The notes under the pieces were generated by a model. That model saw only the letters and a program-made list of their open reading frames with translations. It did no database searches and was not told where the DNA came from. Source: Elysia chlorotica (Eukaryota > Mollusca > Gastropoda > Plakobranchidae). Taken from it: a DNA stretch of 64,000 bases. The translations under genes were made by a program, and so were the position numbers. Positions 39,185-52,708 of the stretch are shown here, in pieces (the first letter of the stretch is position 1; the number at the start of each line of letters is the position of its first letter). Location: positions 62,001 to 126,000 of the forward strand of contig RQTK01000902.1 in NCBI GenBank assembly GCA_003991915.1, given 5' to 3'.

Positions 39185-42100
39185 GAGGAAAAAAGAGAAA
39201 ACAGACAGATTATGGAGACAGAGACAAACATACACAAACATACAGACTGACATATATATAGAAAGAGATAGACAGGTAGACAGGAAAACATAAATAGTCC
39301 TTTAGTGCGGGAGGATGAGGTTGGTCACGTTTACCATGGACTGTGACGCTTTAATTTACTAAGTCCTATGTCCACGACTGTGTCTGTCCACTGTCCATCA
39401 CGCGTCGTGTGGCGACAATAGGTGGGGCAGACATAACCCACCATAAACATTAGAAGTTGACAGCACGTCGTTAATTGCAGGTTATTGTGATAAGACATTT
39501 TGAAGTTCTTTTGTTTGAGCTGGGCAAGATTGTCAGGGACACATACAAAAGGAAATGCATACATTATAGCTAGTATTTACTTTACATTTCCAATGCCGGG
39601 CTAGAAGGGATAGCGAGAGATGTACGACTTCACTCTCCTCTCTTTAAGTTGATATGTTAAGGAAAGCAAATGTCTCTCATGAACAAATTAACGAAAACGG
39701 GTATTAAACAAGTGACTTGAGGGACTGAAAGAAAAAAATATAATAGTAAGCCATATCTAAAAGAAAGATGATTAACGATGGAATTTAAAAAAAACATCTA
39801 TAGAAAGGAGATACGCCAAGGCCAGAATCACACTCTTAATCAGGTACAGTTTTCACCACTGTATGCAAAGGGGTAAATTCGATTTAAAAGCAAAAGAGAA
39901 AGGAGATCTCAAACGAACAGTACTGTGTAAAAACTACCCGCAGTTCCTGCAAAGCCATGCACCGCCGCATTTTTGTGTAGGAGAACTATGGGGCGTAAAG
40001 GTAGGAGACCTTCTCTCACACAGTGACAAAGAGGTTAAAGCTACCCACCACCAAAAGCATGATTGTAAACGCTACAGTCATGGGGGGACATGAAGAGGTT
40101 TATTGGCTTGGGTTCGCGAAAGCCGCCAGCATATAGGGGCCATTGACAAAAGAAAGCCTCCTTCATTGCAAACCGAGCGCGTTCACAATCACAATATTGT
40201 ACTGTAGTCTGTGGTCAGAGATTGGTGATGGTGGTGGTCGCAATGGTGTGCGGGATAATAAATCCGAGAAGAAGAGCCACCAGCATCAAGGCAGCTTTTC
40301 CAGGGTGGATATGATACGCACGGTAATTCAGATATATGTACCGGGAAAGGTTTTAGTTTTTGCCTATAGTCCATGGCAAACTATGTAAACACAAACGTAG
40401 ACTACTCGCGAAAGAGCGAGATAAATTCCGCCCGTTATAAAAGGCACATACTGGAAGGAGAAAAAAAGATTTATACATATGCATAGTTGTACATTCAAGA
40501 GATGACCACATAATTCATTGGGGAAAAAGAAGCTGGTGCGTTTTCGCAGAAGGCTTTGGTAGAGAAGAGAAATTAGAAGTCGGAATGGTTTTGGTAGAAT
40601 CAGGTACGCGCGCTGCCAAGAAGAGGGTCTGTAGACAATCACTTTCATAGAGGAAAGCACTAACGTCCTTAATGGAAAAATAATGTGCGGCATTCCACAC
40701 AATGAAAAGCACAATTAGGACAGCGGTTCTACTTTTCTTTTTGCATTTAGTTTGTCCATCCCATCGAAAGACACAGATTCGGTTTAGAAAAAAAAAAGAT
40801 TTTTTTTAAAAACTGGTATGCTTTTCATCACATTATTCCTCCAAAATACTTATAGACCAGTAAATATCACAGAGGTAAAACAGAAAGACTTCTTCCACGT
40901 CTTAAAAGTTTTTTAGCGAAACAGAAGACGAACAATCCTTAAGCAATGGGTATGGAGCAGCATTTTTAGTCTTATTTTTTTCTCAAAAATATAATCAATT
41001 TTTCATCAATATTCAAACACCACATTGTTATATGGTTTGAAGGCTTGTGGACTTAAATGTAATCGTTTCCTAGAATGAGGGATGGTTGAAACGCTGTTCG
41101 TTTTCCATCCAAGCCTAAGTTGGGAGAGCGTTTTTTTTTTCTTCTTCAAGATAAACAGGTAGGTATGTATTATATAGACAAGAGGAGATGTATGCAGTAG
41201 AAGAAACTGACATCACGCGCGCGATCATGACAGGGACAAAACCTCAGAGTAAAAACGGATCCGGAATTCATAACAAACGGTCAGAGATGAGTGAACAAAA
41301 GGCGAAATGGGTGAAATGGAATGATAAAACAGGAATAGCATGGCTGTGGGTGATGGGACACGTTTATATTCCGAAAGATGGATTATGCAACTCGACACTA
41401 CTAGGCGCGAGACGTTTATTGTATTAATAACTTCAAAAAAAATAGTCTAACCACTCTGCTGTACAGAGCATACAACGTAACTGGTCGTCAGGAACTCTAC
41501 GTCTCAACATTCTGTCACTTCCACTGAGGGTATTTCACACCAGTTGCTCATCAACATTCGATACGCGACCGAGTGGTGGGACCAAACACTCCCAGGTCTC
41601 ACTAAAGTTGGCTTCTTCGGCAAAGGTCAACAGGAGGTCAAAATATACAAACGCTTCCGGTTTTGTGGGACTGATTCCCCACTTCCAGAGTTCCGGCCGG
41701 CAAATCACCAGGAGAAAACATCACCTAGTCGTGTTGGTTTTGTCAACCCTTCATCAGCGCACTCTCTGCCCGAATCATCCCACTTCTCCTCAGACAAATA
41801 CTGACCATATGGGCGTACCACCTCGGAGAACATAGTCGACCTAAGCCTTGTCAAAACGCAAAACATTCGGGAAGGGGGGGGGGGTGATCTTTAAACCTTG
41901 GAAGGGGAATACCAGTAAGTTGGGGGTGGAGAGGAGGAAAGTTGTATCCATGAATGGAAAAGTGGTCAAGAACTACAATCTAGTAAGAAACCATAAAAAG
42001 GTAAGGGTTTATAATCTCAGCTTGTGAAAAGCTGGTGGAGATTCGCTCCTCTAAAGAAAGGTCAGTTTCGACAAGCGGGCCTCTTGCCCGGGGGGTCAAC

Positions 42101-42854
42101 AGCATTCCTCAGCGATGGCAGCTTCTCTCTCCACAAAATGATGGCCGTAGGTTTCCAGACCAGCCATTCATAACATCACATGCGCTCTAGATCTACATGT
42201 TGGAGGATCCCTACGTCAACACAAAGCATTGCCCCCAAGACAGTCATTATATGTGATTAGATGCAATTTTTTAAGTCTTTTCTTGTTAGTGGCAAGAAAA
42301 GGAAAACTCGATGGTTCATTAATGCACGTGTATACTCGGAATATATAATATGATGCATTACACAAATGTTGAAATTATGTGGCACAAGAATATCTTTAGA
42401 GATCATTAGCACGTTATTAGAGTTAAGAAAAGGAATTTGAGGTATGGGTGGTCGACTAAGCGTATCAAAGAAAAACGGTTGGCACGTCATATTTTGAGCG
42501 CATGGCTATACATAAGGATGCAGGGTGATTTCATATTTAATAGAAAAAATAATATTATTTCTTAGGAATGTAAATTTTATCGCAGAATTTACTTTGATGT
42601 TTTTAAAACGTAACAGCTGTTGTGTTTTGTTATTGTTGTTTAATGACAAATTATAAAAGCCCAATAATAAAGATTGTAAAAAAAAGATAAAATTAATGTG
42701 GGAATTGTTTAGTCCATAATTCATTATAACGTAGGACACTGAGGGGCCAAGAGTAAAAGAACAAAAAAGGGAAAAGGTGGAGGAGATGAAGTTGGTGAGA
42801 AGGTAAACAGGTTTGAGGTGAGTTAATTTAATAGCCAAAGTCAACACTGTTTAG

Positions 42855-43003
42855 GCTAAATTGTGAGTGGGCCCCAAGACTGGCATCTGACAACTAGTTT
42901 CCGGGAACGAAATCGGACAAACACATTTGCCGATTGTGGGATTCGAAGCGCGGACCTCCGTATCTAGAGGACCAACGCCCTAACACTAAAGCCAGTTCGC
43001 CCC
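42855..43003 (-). mobile_element. tRNA-derived SINE (head and part of body)
   Basis: The minus strand has A-box-like AACTGGCTTTAGTGTTAGG and B-box CTTCGAATCCC (42938-42948), followed by a block CAGTCTTGGGGCCC also present in the 11.3-kb SINE. The tail is lost. The element abuts poly-C runs at 43001-43050 (plus strand). Confidence 0.65.
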
Positions 43004-43281
43004 CCCCTCCCCCCCACACCGTCACAAACCAAAGCGACCCCCCCCCCCCCTCCCCAAATACAAACAGGTATGCACACGGGAGGGGAACACAGAGGAACAT
43101 ATAGAAAGAGCGTGTGAGAAGAACAGATATAGTAACATCCAACGTCATCAATAAATAGGTAATATTGAACAGAGAGTAAGAGATATATACTGGGAGACTA
43201 TAAAATAAAACACAAGATACGGCTGGTAACAATGGGAAGAGGGGAGAGGAATAGAGGGGGAAAGAGACAAAAACACGGGGA

Positions 43282-43284
<3 letters not shown>

Positions 43285-43321
<37 letters not shown>
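43285..43321. repeat. GA microsatellite
   Basis: About 18 GA steps. C-runs lie nearby at 43001-43053 and 43740-43762. Confidence 0.95.
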
Positions 43322-43326
<5 letters not shown>

Positions 43327-45320
43327 GCAAATCTGACGGTGAGAACACGAGCAAATGCCATTGAATTACCTGAATCGAGTAACAAAGAATGCGATGAAAA
43401 GGGACTCCTCGATCTCCCTACGTGTACCTTAGCTTGGAGCAATGTGTGAGTCGTTACTCTAACCTAGCAATGCCAGCGTATGCATGTACATGCATGAGCG
43501 CAACATGAAATCGGCATGCATCTCGCCTCACCTACAGCAAGTTGAGACCATGCACAATAGGTTTACCGCACCGTTTGCGTTAACGACATACACCTGGGGA
43601 GCGAGACTGTGAGCCCAGGCATCCAATAAACACTCGGCGAGAGGCACTCCAGAGAGCTTTCATGACTTGTCTTTTCACAGTAAACTGAAAACTATCCGGT
43701 TCATTTGTTGTTGTTTTTTAACTAGTGTTTAGACTTAACTCCCCCTCCCCCCTCCCCCCCCCGCACACACACACACACCCACACCCACACCTCCACATAA
43801 CAAAATATCGTTTTAAAAAAGGCGTTAAGAGACTTAAAGAGATGAGAAGGCATGGAGAGAAAAATGTTTAAGACAACTCACACTCTCAATAACTTTCTCA
43901 GATGTCTTGTTCCTCCCTTTAAAATTAATTAACCACGGTCGAAGCAGGCCCGCTGGCTAGTCTAACGTTAATCTTTACATTTGTGGCTGATTAACCCCAC
44001 GCAGAATCTCTAAAACAAATGTACGGGCTTCCAGTTGTATTATTCATTACACCTGATGAGAAATTTGCTTATTTTACATGGACCTATTAAATTCAAAACT
44101 AACTAGCTATAAAAAAGAAAAGTGATGGCCTCCAAAGCACCTAACGAGCCAGGGCATCCAGTTCAAGAAACTCTCCACCGGAAACTCACTGGAAAAGTCA
44201 TCAGCGGCCGGTTTGTCTTAACTCCCAGAAATTTAACGGACCTGCCAACAGAATATAAAAAAGCGTTTTGGGGCTCACTGCACTGCACCTTTTCGGTTTC
44301 TATAAGTATAACCCTACACTTTGATGGTTTGTTGGGTTGGCATCTCTAACGAAATATGGGCGACTGCTATTTCAGCAGGTGCAACATCCATTAAAGAAGA
44401 CGTTACACCAGCCAGACTGAGAAGATTCTGGGAACAAGAGCGGGGCCAATTCCCAAAGCATCCGCCAGACACAAAAAAAAAAGTATGAAAACATTAATAT
44501 AATAGTGTTGTAAGGCAGTGGCAGAGTAATGCTTATATATAAAATATAAACGAAAACAAAAAGAGAGATAAAAGGAAAAGCTTAGTGCTGAAAAACAATT
44601 AAGGGGCAGACACTAGAACGAATATCGAAGTCATAAGAACAAAACAACAACGAAAAAAGTGGTACCATCAACTCCAAGAAGTAAAAGATTTGACCTCGGA
44701 CTAAAACGGTGCGTCTTTCCTTAAACCACGCGATTTATCTACGAGAGTCTACGTACTGTAACTGGTGGACCAGTTGGTATGGAGATTATTGGTTTAGGTG
44801 CTATACACTGCCATTAGGGATGGAAGTTGCTGGAGAAAGGAACGCGTTTGTTTTCTGTCGCGGCTAGAAGTTTTTGGGCTTCCTGGCGTGTCAGTACTAT
44901 CCCAGCAAATAGCGGTGCCGATTGACTTGAGCGATTTTTTGTACATATTCAGCATTCTAGCACTCTTCCGTTTGTTCTTCTTTTTGTAAGATAATAAAAA
45001 CATTTGGGGTTATTGTTACAGTCAAGTTGTTAACAAAAGCTATTATAGAGATATAATTGTATTATGTTATTACATGGGGTGCCAGAAAGATATCGGTTTA
45101 GCTGATAGTGTATTATGGGGTTTTGTGCTCAACAGACTGAATAAAATTGGAAAGCGTATCTATACTCGTGTCATGTCTAGAGTTTAAAAAGCACTTCCTA
45201 ACAACAAGAGCAGTAACTCTAATCAAATTTGGAAGGATCGAGAAACAGCATAATTATGATATATTTAAAAACCACTTCACATGAAACACAAAGAGATTTA
45301 AACAACAAAAATAACAACAA

Positions 45321-45589
<269 letters not shown>

Positions 45590-47544
45590 AATGAAACTTA
45601 TCAAACGCAACGGTGATGGTGTCAAGGTTGATGCTTTTCTCGCACGTAGCAAAAAAATCTGCTTGATTTATGTTGGACTTAATGTTTATGAAAGGAAGCA
45701 ATGAGGTAAACCCCGAAAAGACTTTGACAAAATGCATCCATCATAAAGTGGCTGCAAGTCTTGGGAGCTTCCGAAGTCTAATCCGGGAGACAATAAAATA
45801 TAATCTGAAGCTTTTTCTTTCTTCGTTCAAAGATCGAAAGGCTCTTGCTTTTTTACGTATCCTATGTTCCCTAGGTAGATTCTACCTGGCGACCTCCAGC
45901 TTTGTGCGTATCCTCCAGGTAGATTGGCCATAGGTACAGCAGGTAATCCGGCGGAGCGTATGCTGAAGTCACAGTAGGTTGGTCTATATATTACACTCAG
46001 TTGTGGTGACAAGACAGAAGGCCCCAAGAGACTGTCTGACTGGGATGTCAACATCTATTGATTGCTTCTGTCCTACTCAAGTTTGAGAGGTTAATTCTCG
46101 GTGACGACAATATATAGGGCATTGCGGGGGCGGTATCGTTTTAAGATTTGAATAGTTTTACTTTATTTAGTAAGCAAACATTTATGTTTTAAAAGTTAAA
46201 GCTTAAGTTAAACCCCAAATGTAAGGCACATGGAGACTTTTTGGAAACAAACAAACAAAAAAATTGATACCAATATGATATTATTTATGCTGGTGCCTGA
46301 ACCTCATTAGCAATAGAGCTTTAATCGCCACATACGTCGTAATGTTGCTTGTAAAAAAAAAAAAAAAAACGCCCGGTCCGGTTTCGGGGTTCGGGCCAAG
46401 GGTCTAAGTAAAAATCATAGATCCAATCTACTCGATGAGACTGTTACTATTGTATAGCACAATGAAAATCAACAAAGATCAGGATATAGAAAAATAAGTT
46501 AATGCCTTTCTGCCTAATTCAAAAACTTTCCAAATCGTGATTTCCATGTAAATTAATTTACTGCATTTCAGTACACGACAGAGATTTTGTGTAAGTAAAA
46601 CAAACAAAACAGAAACAACACCAGATAAACTGAAATGAATGTAGCGACACACATAGAAAAACTAAATACTAAACGTACCCAGTGACATCTCAACAACATA
46701 AACAGCGCCTGCGGCTAGCAGGAAATGAAGACTGCACAGGAGACGTTCTTCCATCAATATGTTAAATTACATGAATTAAGCCTGGCCGGGTACGCTCGGT
46801 TAGTGAATAGTATCTTCTATTGTCTATAACAACCAATAGTCTCAATGGTAAGACGGGGCGCAAGTTTGTTTGAACTACAGTAAGCAAGATAAACGCACTG
46901 AGCTTTACAGGTCAAGCTTGAAATGAAAACTCCCGAAGGGGTAAACGACAAAGTCATAATGTATGAAACAAATTAATATGGTAGTCCAAATAACCTAACA
47001 AAGTTGATATTACGTTAGTACACAATACATTTACTTCAAAATGGGAAGTGCGGCGAACACGCTCGTTGTTTTTCTCCGCAACGCCTCATTCTTTCCTTTT
47101 CAAAAATTGCGACATATAAAAAAAAAGATGTTAAACAAAATTATACACCAAATATTATTCCTACTTGCGCTGACGACCTGATGGGACAACGGAATATCTG
47201 TATACACATTTTCTGATGCATGTTCATTACCTGCTACGAAAGAAAAAATGTATGTATTGTAGAAAATCAAAGAAATAAGCGCTTAGTGGAATAATCATGA
47301 CAGATGAGAGAGTAGGTTTTCCTCCATCTGTTCTCAAGTTCTCAAGAGAGAAGAGAACCTCCAGTGAAAGCACCCGTAATGAATCCTCGTGCTCTTCACC
47401 CAAAATGTTTAAGGATGGTGAAACCTTTCGCAATATGCACATGCATCACATATTGCTGTAACCAGGAAAGCACGCAGCGCTAGTCTTCGAATAAGCTATA
47501 AGAAGACGGCGGATCACATCAAGCAATGCATAGATTCAAAGCTC

Positions 47545-47640
47545 AGGATCGATTCTCGAACCTTCGTCTCTTCTTCAACCAGGCCAAGTGCTCCACCGAC
47601 TGAGCTCGGTGTATCTGGCGGCCCAGGCAAGCGAAGGAAA
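47545..47640 (-). mobile_element. tRNA-derived SINE head, Lys-like A-box
   Basis: The minus strand contains GAGCTCAGTCGGTGGAGCAC (A-box, 47588-47607), as in animal tRNA-Lys, and GGTTCGAGAATC (B-box, 47551-47562). The middle does not fold as a tRNA, so this is a retroposon head rather than a gene. No clear tail seen. Confidence 0.55.
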
Positions 47641-47980
47641 ATATTCACGCGATTTCGCTGAGGCACGAGCCCCGTCTTGTTAACAAGATGAGATGGACAC
47701 ACTAACGAGGCTTGATGGGCTAGCGCACGTGTATACAATGGAACCACCACAGTGCTCGATAACAACATTACGCCACTGGGGACAGTGGAGGGGGATTCTG
47801 GCGCTGCCATTTGGAGAGTTCATTACATTGTTCTTCTTTTTGGAATCCATTGTCTGCTGGGTGAATGATTACATGTTCTTTTGCCCCGACACAGTTGTTT
47901 CTACAGAGCCGATGGACTGGATTTTTCCACCGAGTGAGCAGGTCCTTGGGACTTCTCGGGGGATGTAGTGGGTGTTTGAA

Positions 47981-48038
47981 AAGAGGAATGGATGGATAGA
48001 GAAACGAATGAAAAGAGGAATGGATGGAGAGAGAAACG
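47981..48038. repeat. 31-bp imperfect tandem repeat
   Basis: AAGAGGAATGGATGGATAGA at 47981 and AAGAGGAATGGATGGAGAGA at 48012, each followed by GAAACGA. It lies just upstream of the retrotransposon fragment. Confidence 0.85.
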
Positions 48039-48102
48039 ATATTGGGAAATGAGAGCGACACAGTTGTCCATAGACTTTTCAAAAGTCATTAAAGAATGTA
48101 AA

Positions 48103-48510
48103 TAAGACTGCAGTGTTATTAGTTGGAATTATAAATGTTCTACAAAGCGAAAATGCTCAGTCTTCTCGTTTTGCCTTACGGCTTGGGGCGGGAATGCTAA
48201 AGTTTCCGACAAAGCAAAAATAAACGGTGTTCTGAGGGGGGTCTCAAAAGTTACAGGCGAGAGTGTTGACAGCGTTTCACAACTACTTGACACATTGAGT
48301 TTTAAGAAAATGTCGGGTAATTTGAAAGACCAAGGGCATCCTCTTGCTAGACAGTTAATTGCGTCTCAACGGTCTGAAAAACGAAGACATCTGAAGGTCA
48401 GAACTGATAGATATTCTAAATCATTTATTCCACATTCTAAACATCTACATGACAGTACATGTAGATGTAATTACAATGTACTTAACATAAAACGTCTGTA
48501 TTAAAAAAAA
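48103..48510 (+). mobile_element. 5'-truncated non-LTR retrotransposon, C-terminal end of the reverse-transcriptase ORF
   Basis: One frame runs from just after a stop at 48100 to about 48504. It includes SVFSFCLTAWGGN, then KAKINGVLRGVSKVTG, then KDQGHPLARQLIAS and RTDRYSKSFIPHSKHLHDS. These are the landmarks of the region after the reverse-transcriptase domain in widespread animal non-LTR elements: an FCxTxWGGN block, a basic KxxIxxVxRxxSKxTG block, a D..HPL block and a closing RYxxSFIPxxxxLxN block. The piece ends in an 11-bp hairpin (48441-48451 with 48458-48468) and a short A-run near 48502-48510, the usual 3' end of such copies. The catalytic part (YADD) is absent, so the copy is dead. 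Family assignment beyond non-LTR is not possible here. Confidence 0.78.
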
Positions 48511-48640
48511 ATCTGTATAATATACGATGATATTGGCGATGGTTTGTTCCAATATGGCATGATTAGTTTATGAAAGAGATCCATACACCAGATGATACCA
48601 CATAAAATGCAACTGTGTGTGTTTGCCTGTCTTTCTCCCT

Positions 48641-48648
<8 letters not shown>

Positions 48649-48703
<55 letters not shown>
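48649..48703. repeat. C-run plus CT microsatellite
   Basis: CT steps preceded by a run of eight or more C. Confidence 0.96.
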
Positions 48704-48707
<4 letters not shown>

Positions 48708-49459
48708 AATATATACCTCACTCATTACCAATCATTACTTGCAGCTTCGCGAGAAACGTTTGGTTTGTTATAAAGTGACGTTGGGATCATTGTTTATACA
48801 CTGTAATTTCAATTCAAAAGTTTAAAGAGAAAAGTATGCATCTGTTGTACTCCCCTATCCGCTCTCGACCTCGTCAATTACCTCTAAAGCGTTTCAACAT
48901 ACATTGCCCTGCTGAGGCCAAGGAACAACAACAGACAATCGTCCTTTATATTATATAACCTTTTCTTAGCTCAAGACTTAAAATAGTTTATTTTATCTAC
49001 ATGGCTTGAATGCAAGGCCCGCACGATACAGCTTTTTTTTTTTTTTACTTAATCACGTTTTGGACATTCGCTTTCTTATCAAGGTAAATGATAATAAATC
49101 TACCTAAACAAGTATGGTACTGGAAACTAACATAGTAGGGATATACCTGTAACAAATTCACTAAACCCACACTTGTAACAGTAAAATATTGGAAGTGGCG
49201 GTCAAATCCTATGCAAACTTACTTTAAAATTCATAAATCGGCCTGCTTGAAACCGATCCTTGCTAAGTAAAAGTGACTGAAGGGCCAGACACAAGTAGAC
49301 AGAGCAAGGCCACACGCAGGTAAAGGCGAGTAGACGTGTTTGCTGTTTTTTACGAGACCACACAGGTTAGCAGATCTACGTACTATTTGTAGATCTAAAT
49401 CAATATGAAAAGGCATGAGTTTCTCCAGGCAAACACTAAAAAATGAATGAAAAAAAGAA

Positions 49460-49527
<68 letters not shown>

Positions 49528-49574
49528 AAGAGAGAGAGACAGGCAGAGGGAGACATACAGACAGACAGACAGAC
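49460..49574. repeat. GA array with GACA end
   Basis: About 32 GA steps, then imperfect GAGACA and ACAG steps. Confidence 0.95.
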
Positions 49575-49960
49575 ACCTACGCGTTCATAACTGACAGCAG
49601 GCATACAAATATAAAAAAAAGATAATAATTAGCATGGACACGATAGAAGAGACAAAGATGATACGCATACATGTAGAGCGAAAAGTCGCAGCATGCAAAG
49701 CTGACGCTATGGTTTTCCTTTGTTGTAGTCATAGAGGATGATGGAAGTAAATTAATTATGATTGTATTCTTGCTCTATGGTTGGCAGTATATCGAGGGGA
49801 AAATACACCAGTGTCTTGTGGTAGATTGGGACATATGCGCCTGTATTACAACAAAATAAAAAGAAAAACACTGACAGAACTAAGTATATGCGTTGCGTTG
49901 TAGAAAGAGAGTAAAACAAAGGTGAAGACAAGGCAAAAAGGTAATAGAAATAGTTAAACA

Positions 49961-50088
<128 letters not shown>

Positions 50089-52112
50089 ATGAGTATGTGG
50101 TGTGAGTGTAGGGAGAGAAAGAGGTGAGAAGCAAGTAAAGGACAGTGAGGTTTAAACTAAACTCAGAACAAACACAAACTGTGCATAATGAAAAAGCCAA
50201 AAACCAGAGCAGAGCGTTATAAAAACCTCAAACCTGTCACCTCCAGGCAAACACTAGACCAGACGAGAGTTGAACACGGCCTGGGTTTACAGCATGAATG
50301 AATTCCGACCAAGCTCTGAATGGCTTGATCCGATCCCCCCCCCCCCAAATACAAACTCCATTTTCCCCTTGGTTTATTCCGGCTGCCGCCAGTCGCCCGA
50401 AGACTTCAGCCTTTGCAAGGTGTTTGTTATTGGGGGCCGAGGGGGCTCAGGTTGTGTTGTTTTTTGTCGGTTTTTGTCGCTTATTTGTGTCGGCTTTTTA
50501 CTTACGTTATTTTAACGTTACTGAATTCCCCTCCCTAGCATTGATAGATTATATTCGTTCTACGGTGTTTCTGCGTAACGTGTAGTTTATTGTGTAATAA
50601 AAATACGAAAAATAAATTCAGACAAACACAAGTTGAATCATATTGAAATTCTTCCAGTGGCGTATTTATACGTCCTATTATATTATACGGTTTGTAACTT
50701 TGAATCAATCTCTCACAGAAATTCACTAAATCACATATTATTTATGAGAGAAAAAGCTAATACTGGTGTCAAACATCAACAGCAGAAAGCTTTGCCTGCA
50801 TTTTTTAAAGAAGAGCTAGACTTTGCACGGTAAACCTTTGTGAACTCATGTTTTTTTATACTTTTGACAAGCACGGAGAATCGCAAGTACATTGCAAGAA
50901 ACATCAATACCAGCGCTCAAACGAAAACAAAATTGAAGAAAAAAAAGCAAGAACGGTCTAGCAACAAAACTAAAGCTTCACGCATGTTGTAAGCTCTGAC
51001 AACGGACCATAATGTAGACGAGAACCTTTCTCTGGCGTTGTCTGTCGCAGATGTGATGTACTTACTACCTCATAACGGGACACCTAACCAGGGATGCAGC
51101 CAGCGTACACGCTAAAGGGCCCATTTCACGGTCAGTGGCCGTCTCTTATGACCACTTTGAGGATCGGTGATCTCATAACCCACAGGCCTCCCGGAAGGCT
51201 CGGAAAAGAAAACAAACAGCTTATATCAGACTCGCAATCCTCTCCCGCCACCTCGAGGGGACAACTTGGGAAACGCTCTACTGGTTTTCAAGTCCTCTAA
51301 ATCTTAAGATTTTCAGAGCCATGAAGATCAGTGAGTGCAAAAAAGCTCGATATGCCATTGCAATCAGACCCCCCACAAGGCAGTGTAAAAACAGATTGAT
51401 AGGCTTTGTGGTGTCGATCTACCTGTTCCCCTATCAGCGGGTGCCCTGGTCCGGAAGTTGGTGTAATTTTGTCATAAATAAAGTATATATTACTTCACAG
51501 ACAATGACTCAATAGCCGTGTGACTGGGTGTCGCATTAATGGCTTGTTCCAGATTCAGACATTTGCATTTCACGTATCCGTAAAATATATCGATTATATA
51601 AATCGTCTGGGTGAAGCTCAAACTTGAAAAGAAGACGGTAGACATGTACATTTATCTAAAATGCCCCCTTTCTTTAAAAATCGATTAAAAAAATTATGCC
51701 TCCTGTCCCTCTTTATTTTTTTACAAACACACGAGTAGACAAAACAAAAAAGAAGAAATGTACGAGAAAGTTTTCTGAATCGCCAATATGTCCACTCATG
51801 CATTAAGTCGATTAACTTTTCATTGAGAAATCTCTGGCTATGTCCGAAGAAACGGTGAACTTTTAGGTTGCGTCGAAAGTTATGACTTGTGTACTACTGC
51901 AACAACCATTCAACCTGAGCCGGCCTCGGATCTTTCCTCTTATCCCACTATTCCTTTTTTCTCTTTTTAGGTGATTGACTATGGTCCAATTTGAGTCGAA
52001 ATGATCTTGATGGGCTTCGGAGCTTATAAACCAGGCACAGTTGTTAGACAGGAACAAAAATGAAGCCTATCTCTGCAATAGGCGGCACTAAAAACAATTG
52101 GCGCAGCAAAGC

Positions 52113-52179
52113 AGGGGGAGGGGGGGGGGGGGGGGGGGACCCAAAAAGAGCGGGCGGAGGGGGGGGGGGGGGGGGGGGG
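52113..52179. repeat. Two long poly-G tracts
   Basis: Two runs of about 18-19 G (about 52121-52138 and 52159-52179) separated by ACCCAAAAAGAGCGGGCGGA. They lie about 0.55 kb inside the giant intron from its donor; the transcript strand is poly-C. Confidence 0.93.
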
Positions 52180-52708
52180 TAGATGCAGCCCTCCGCACGA
52201 TCGAGCGTATGCTCACATAGTAAGATAGGCGGACACGGTGAATTATTGTTAATTACTCCATGGCAAAAAAAGGAGAAAAAATGAATGACATTATAGTGTA
52301 GCACTGCTAATACATAATGTAATTGCTGTAATAGCAACAGATGCAGAAGCAAAAGTTAAAGGTACACATGTAATGGTTTGATTTGTATAGAGTGCATTGG
52401 ATTTGTGGTGCTACTGCATTGTATTTCATGGATACAAGTACTCCTAGTCCTAGCAGTAGCAATAGAACATACATGGTGAATTAATAGCAGTAGTAAAAGT
52501 GACAGTAAGTAAAACTGCAGTAGTCATAGTACATGCGTATTGCGGGAGGAATAGGAGTTCTATTACGGACAAGATTTGCACAATTTTATATTTTATTGAG
52601 AGCTTTTTCGTTGTAGACATAGTTTTTAATTTCACCCCAGTTTTCTTTTAGCTTTATATTGTGTTTGGTTTGTGTTCTCTAATTTGTGTGGGATGAACAT
52701 TTACTCAC

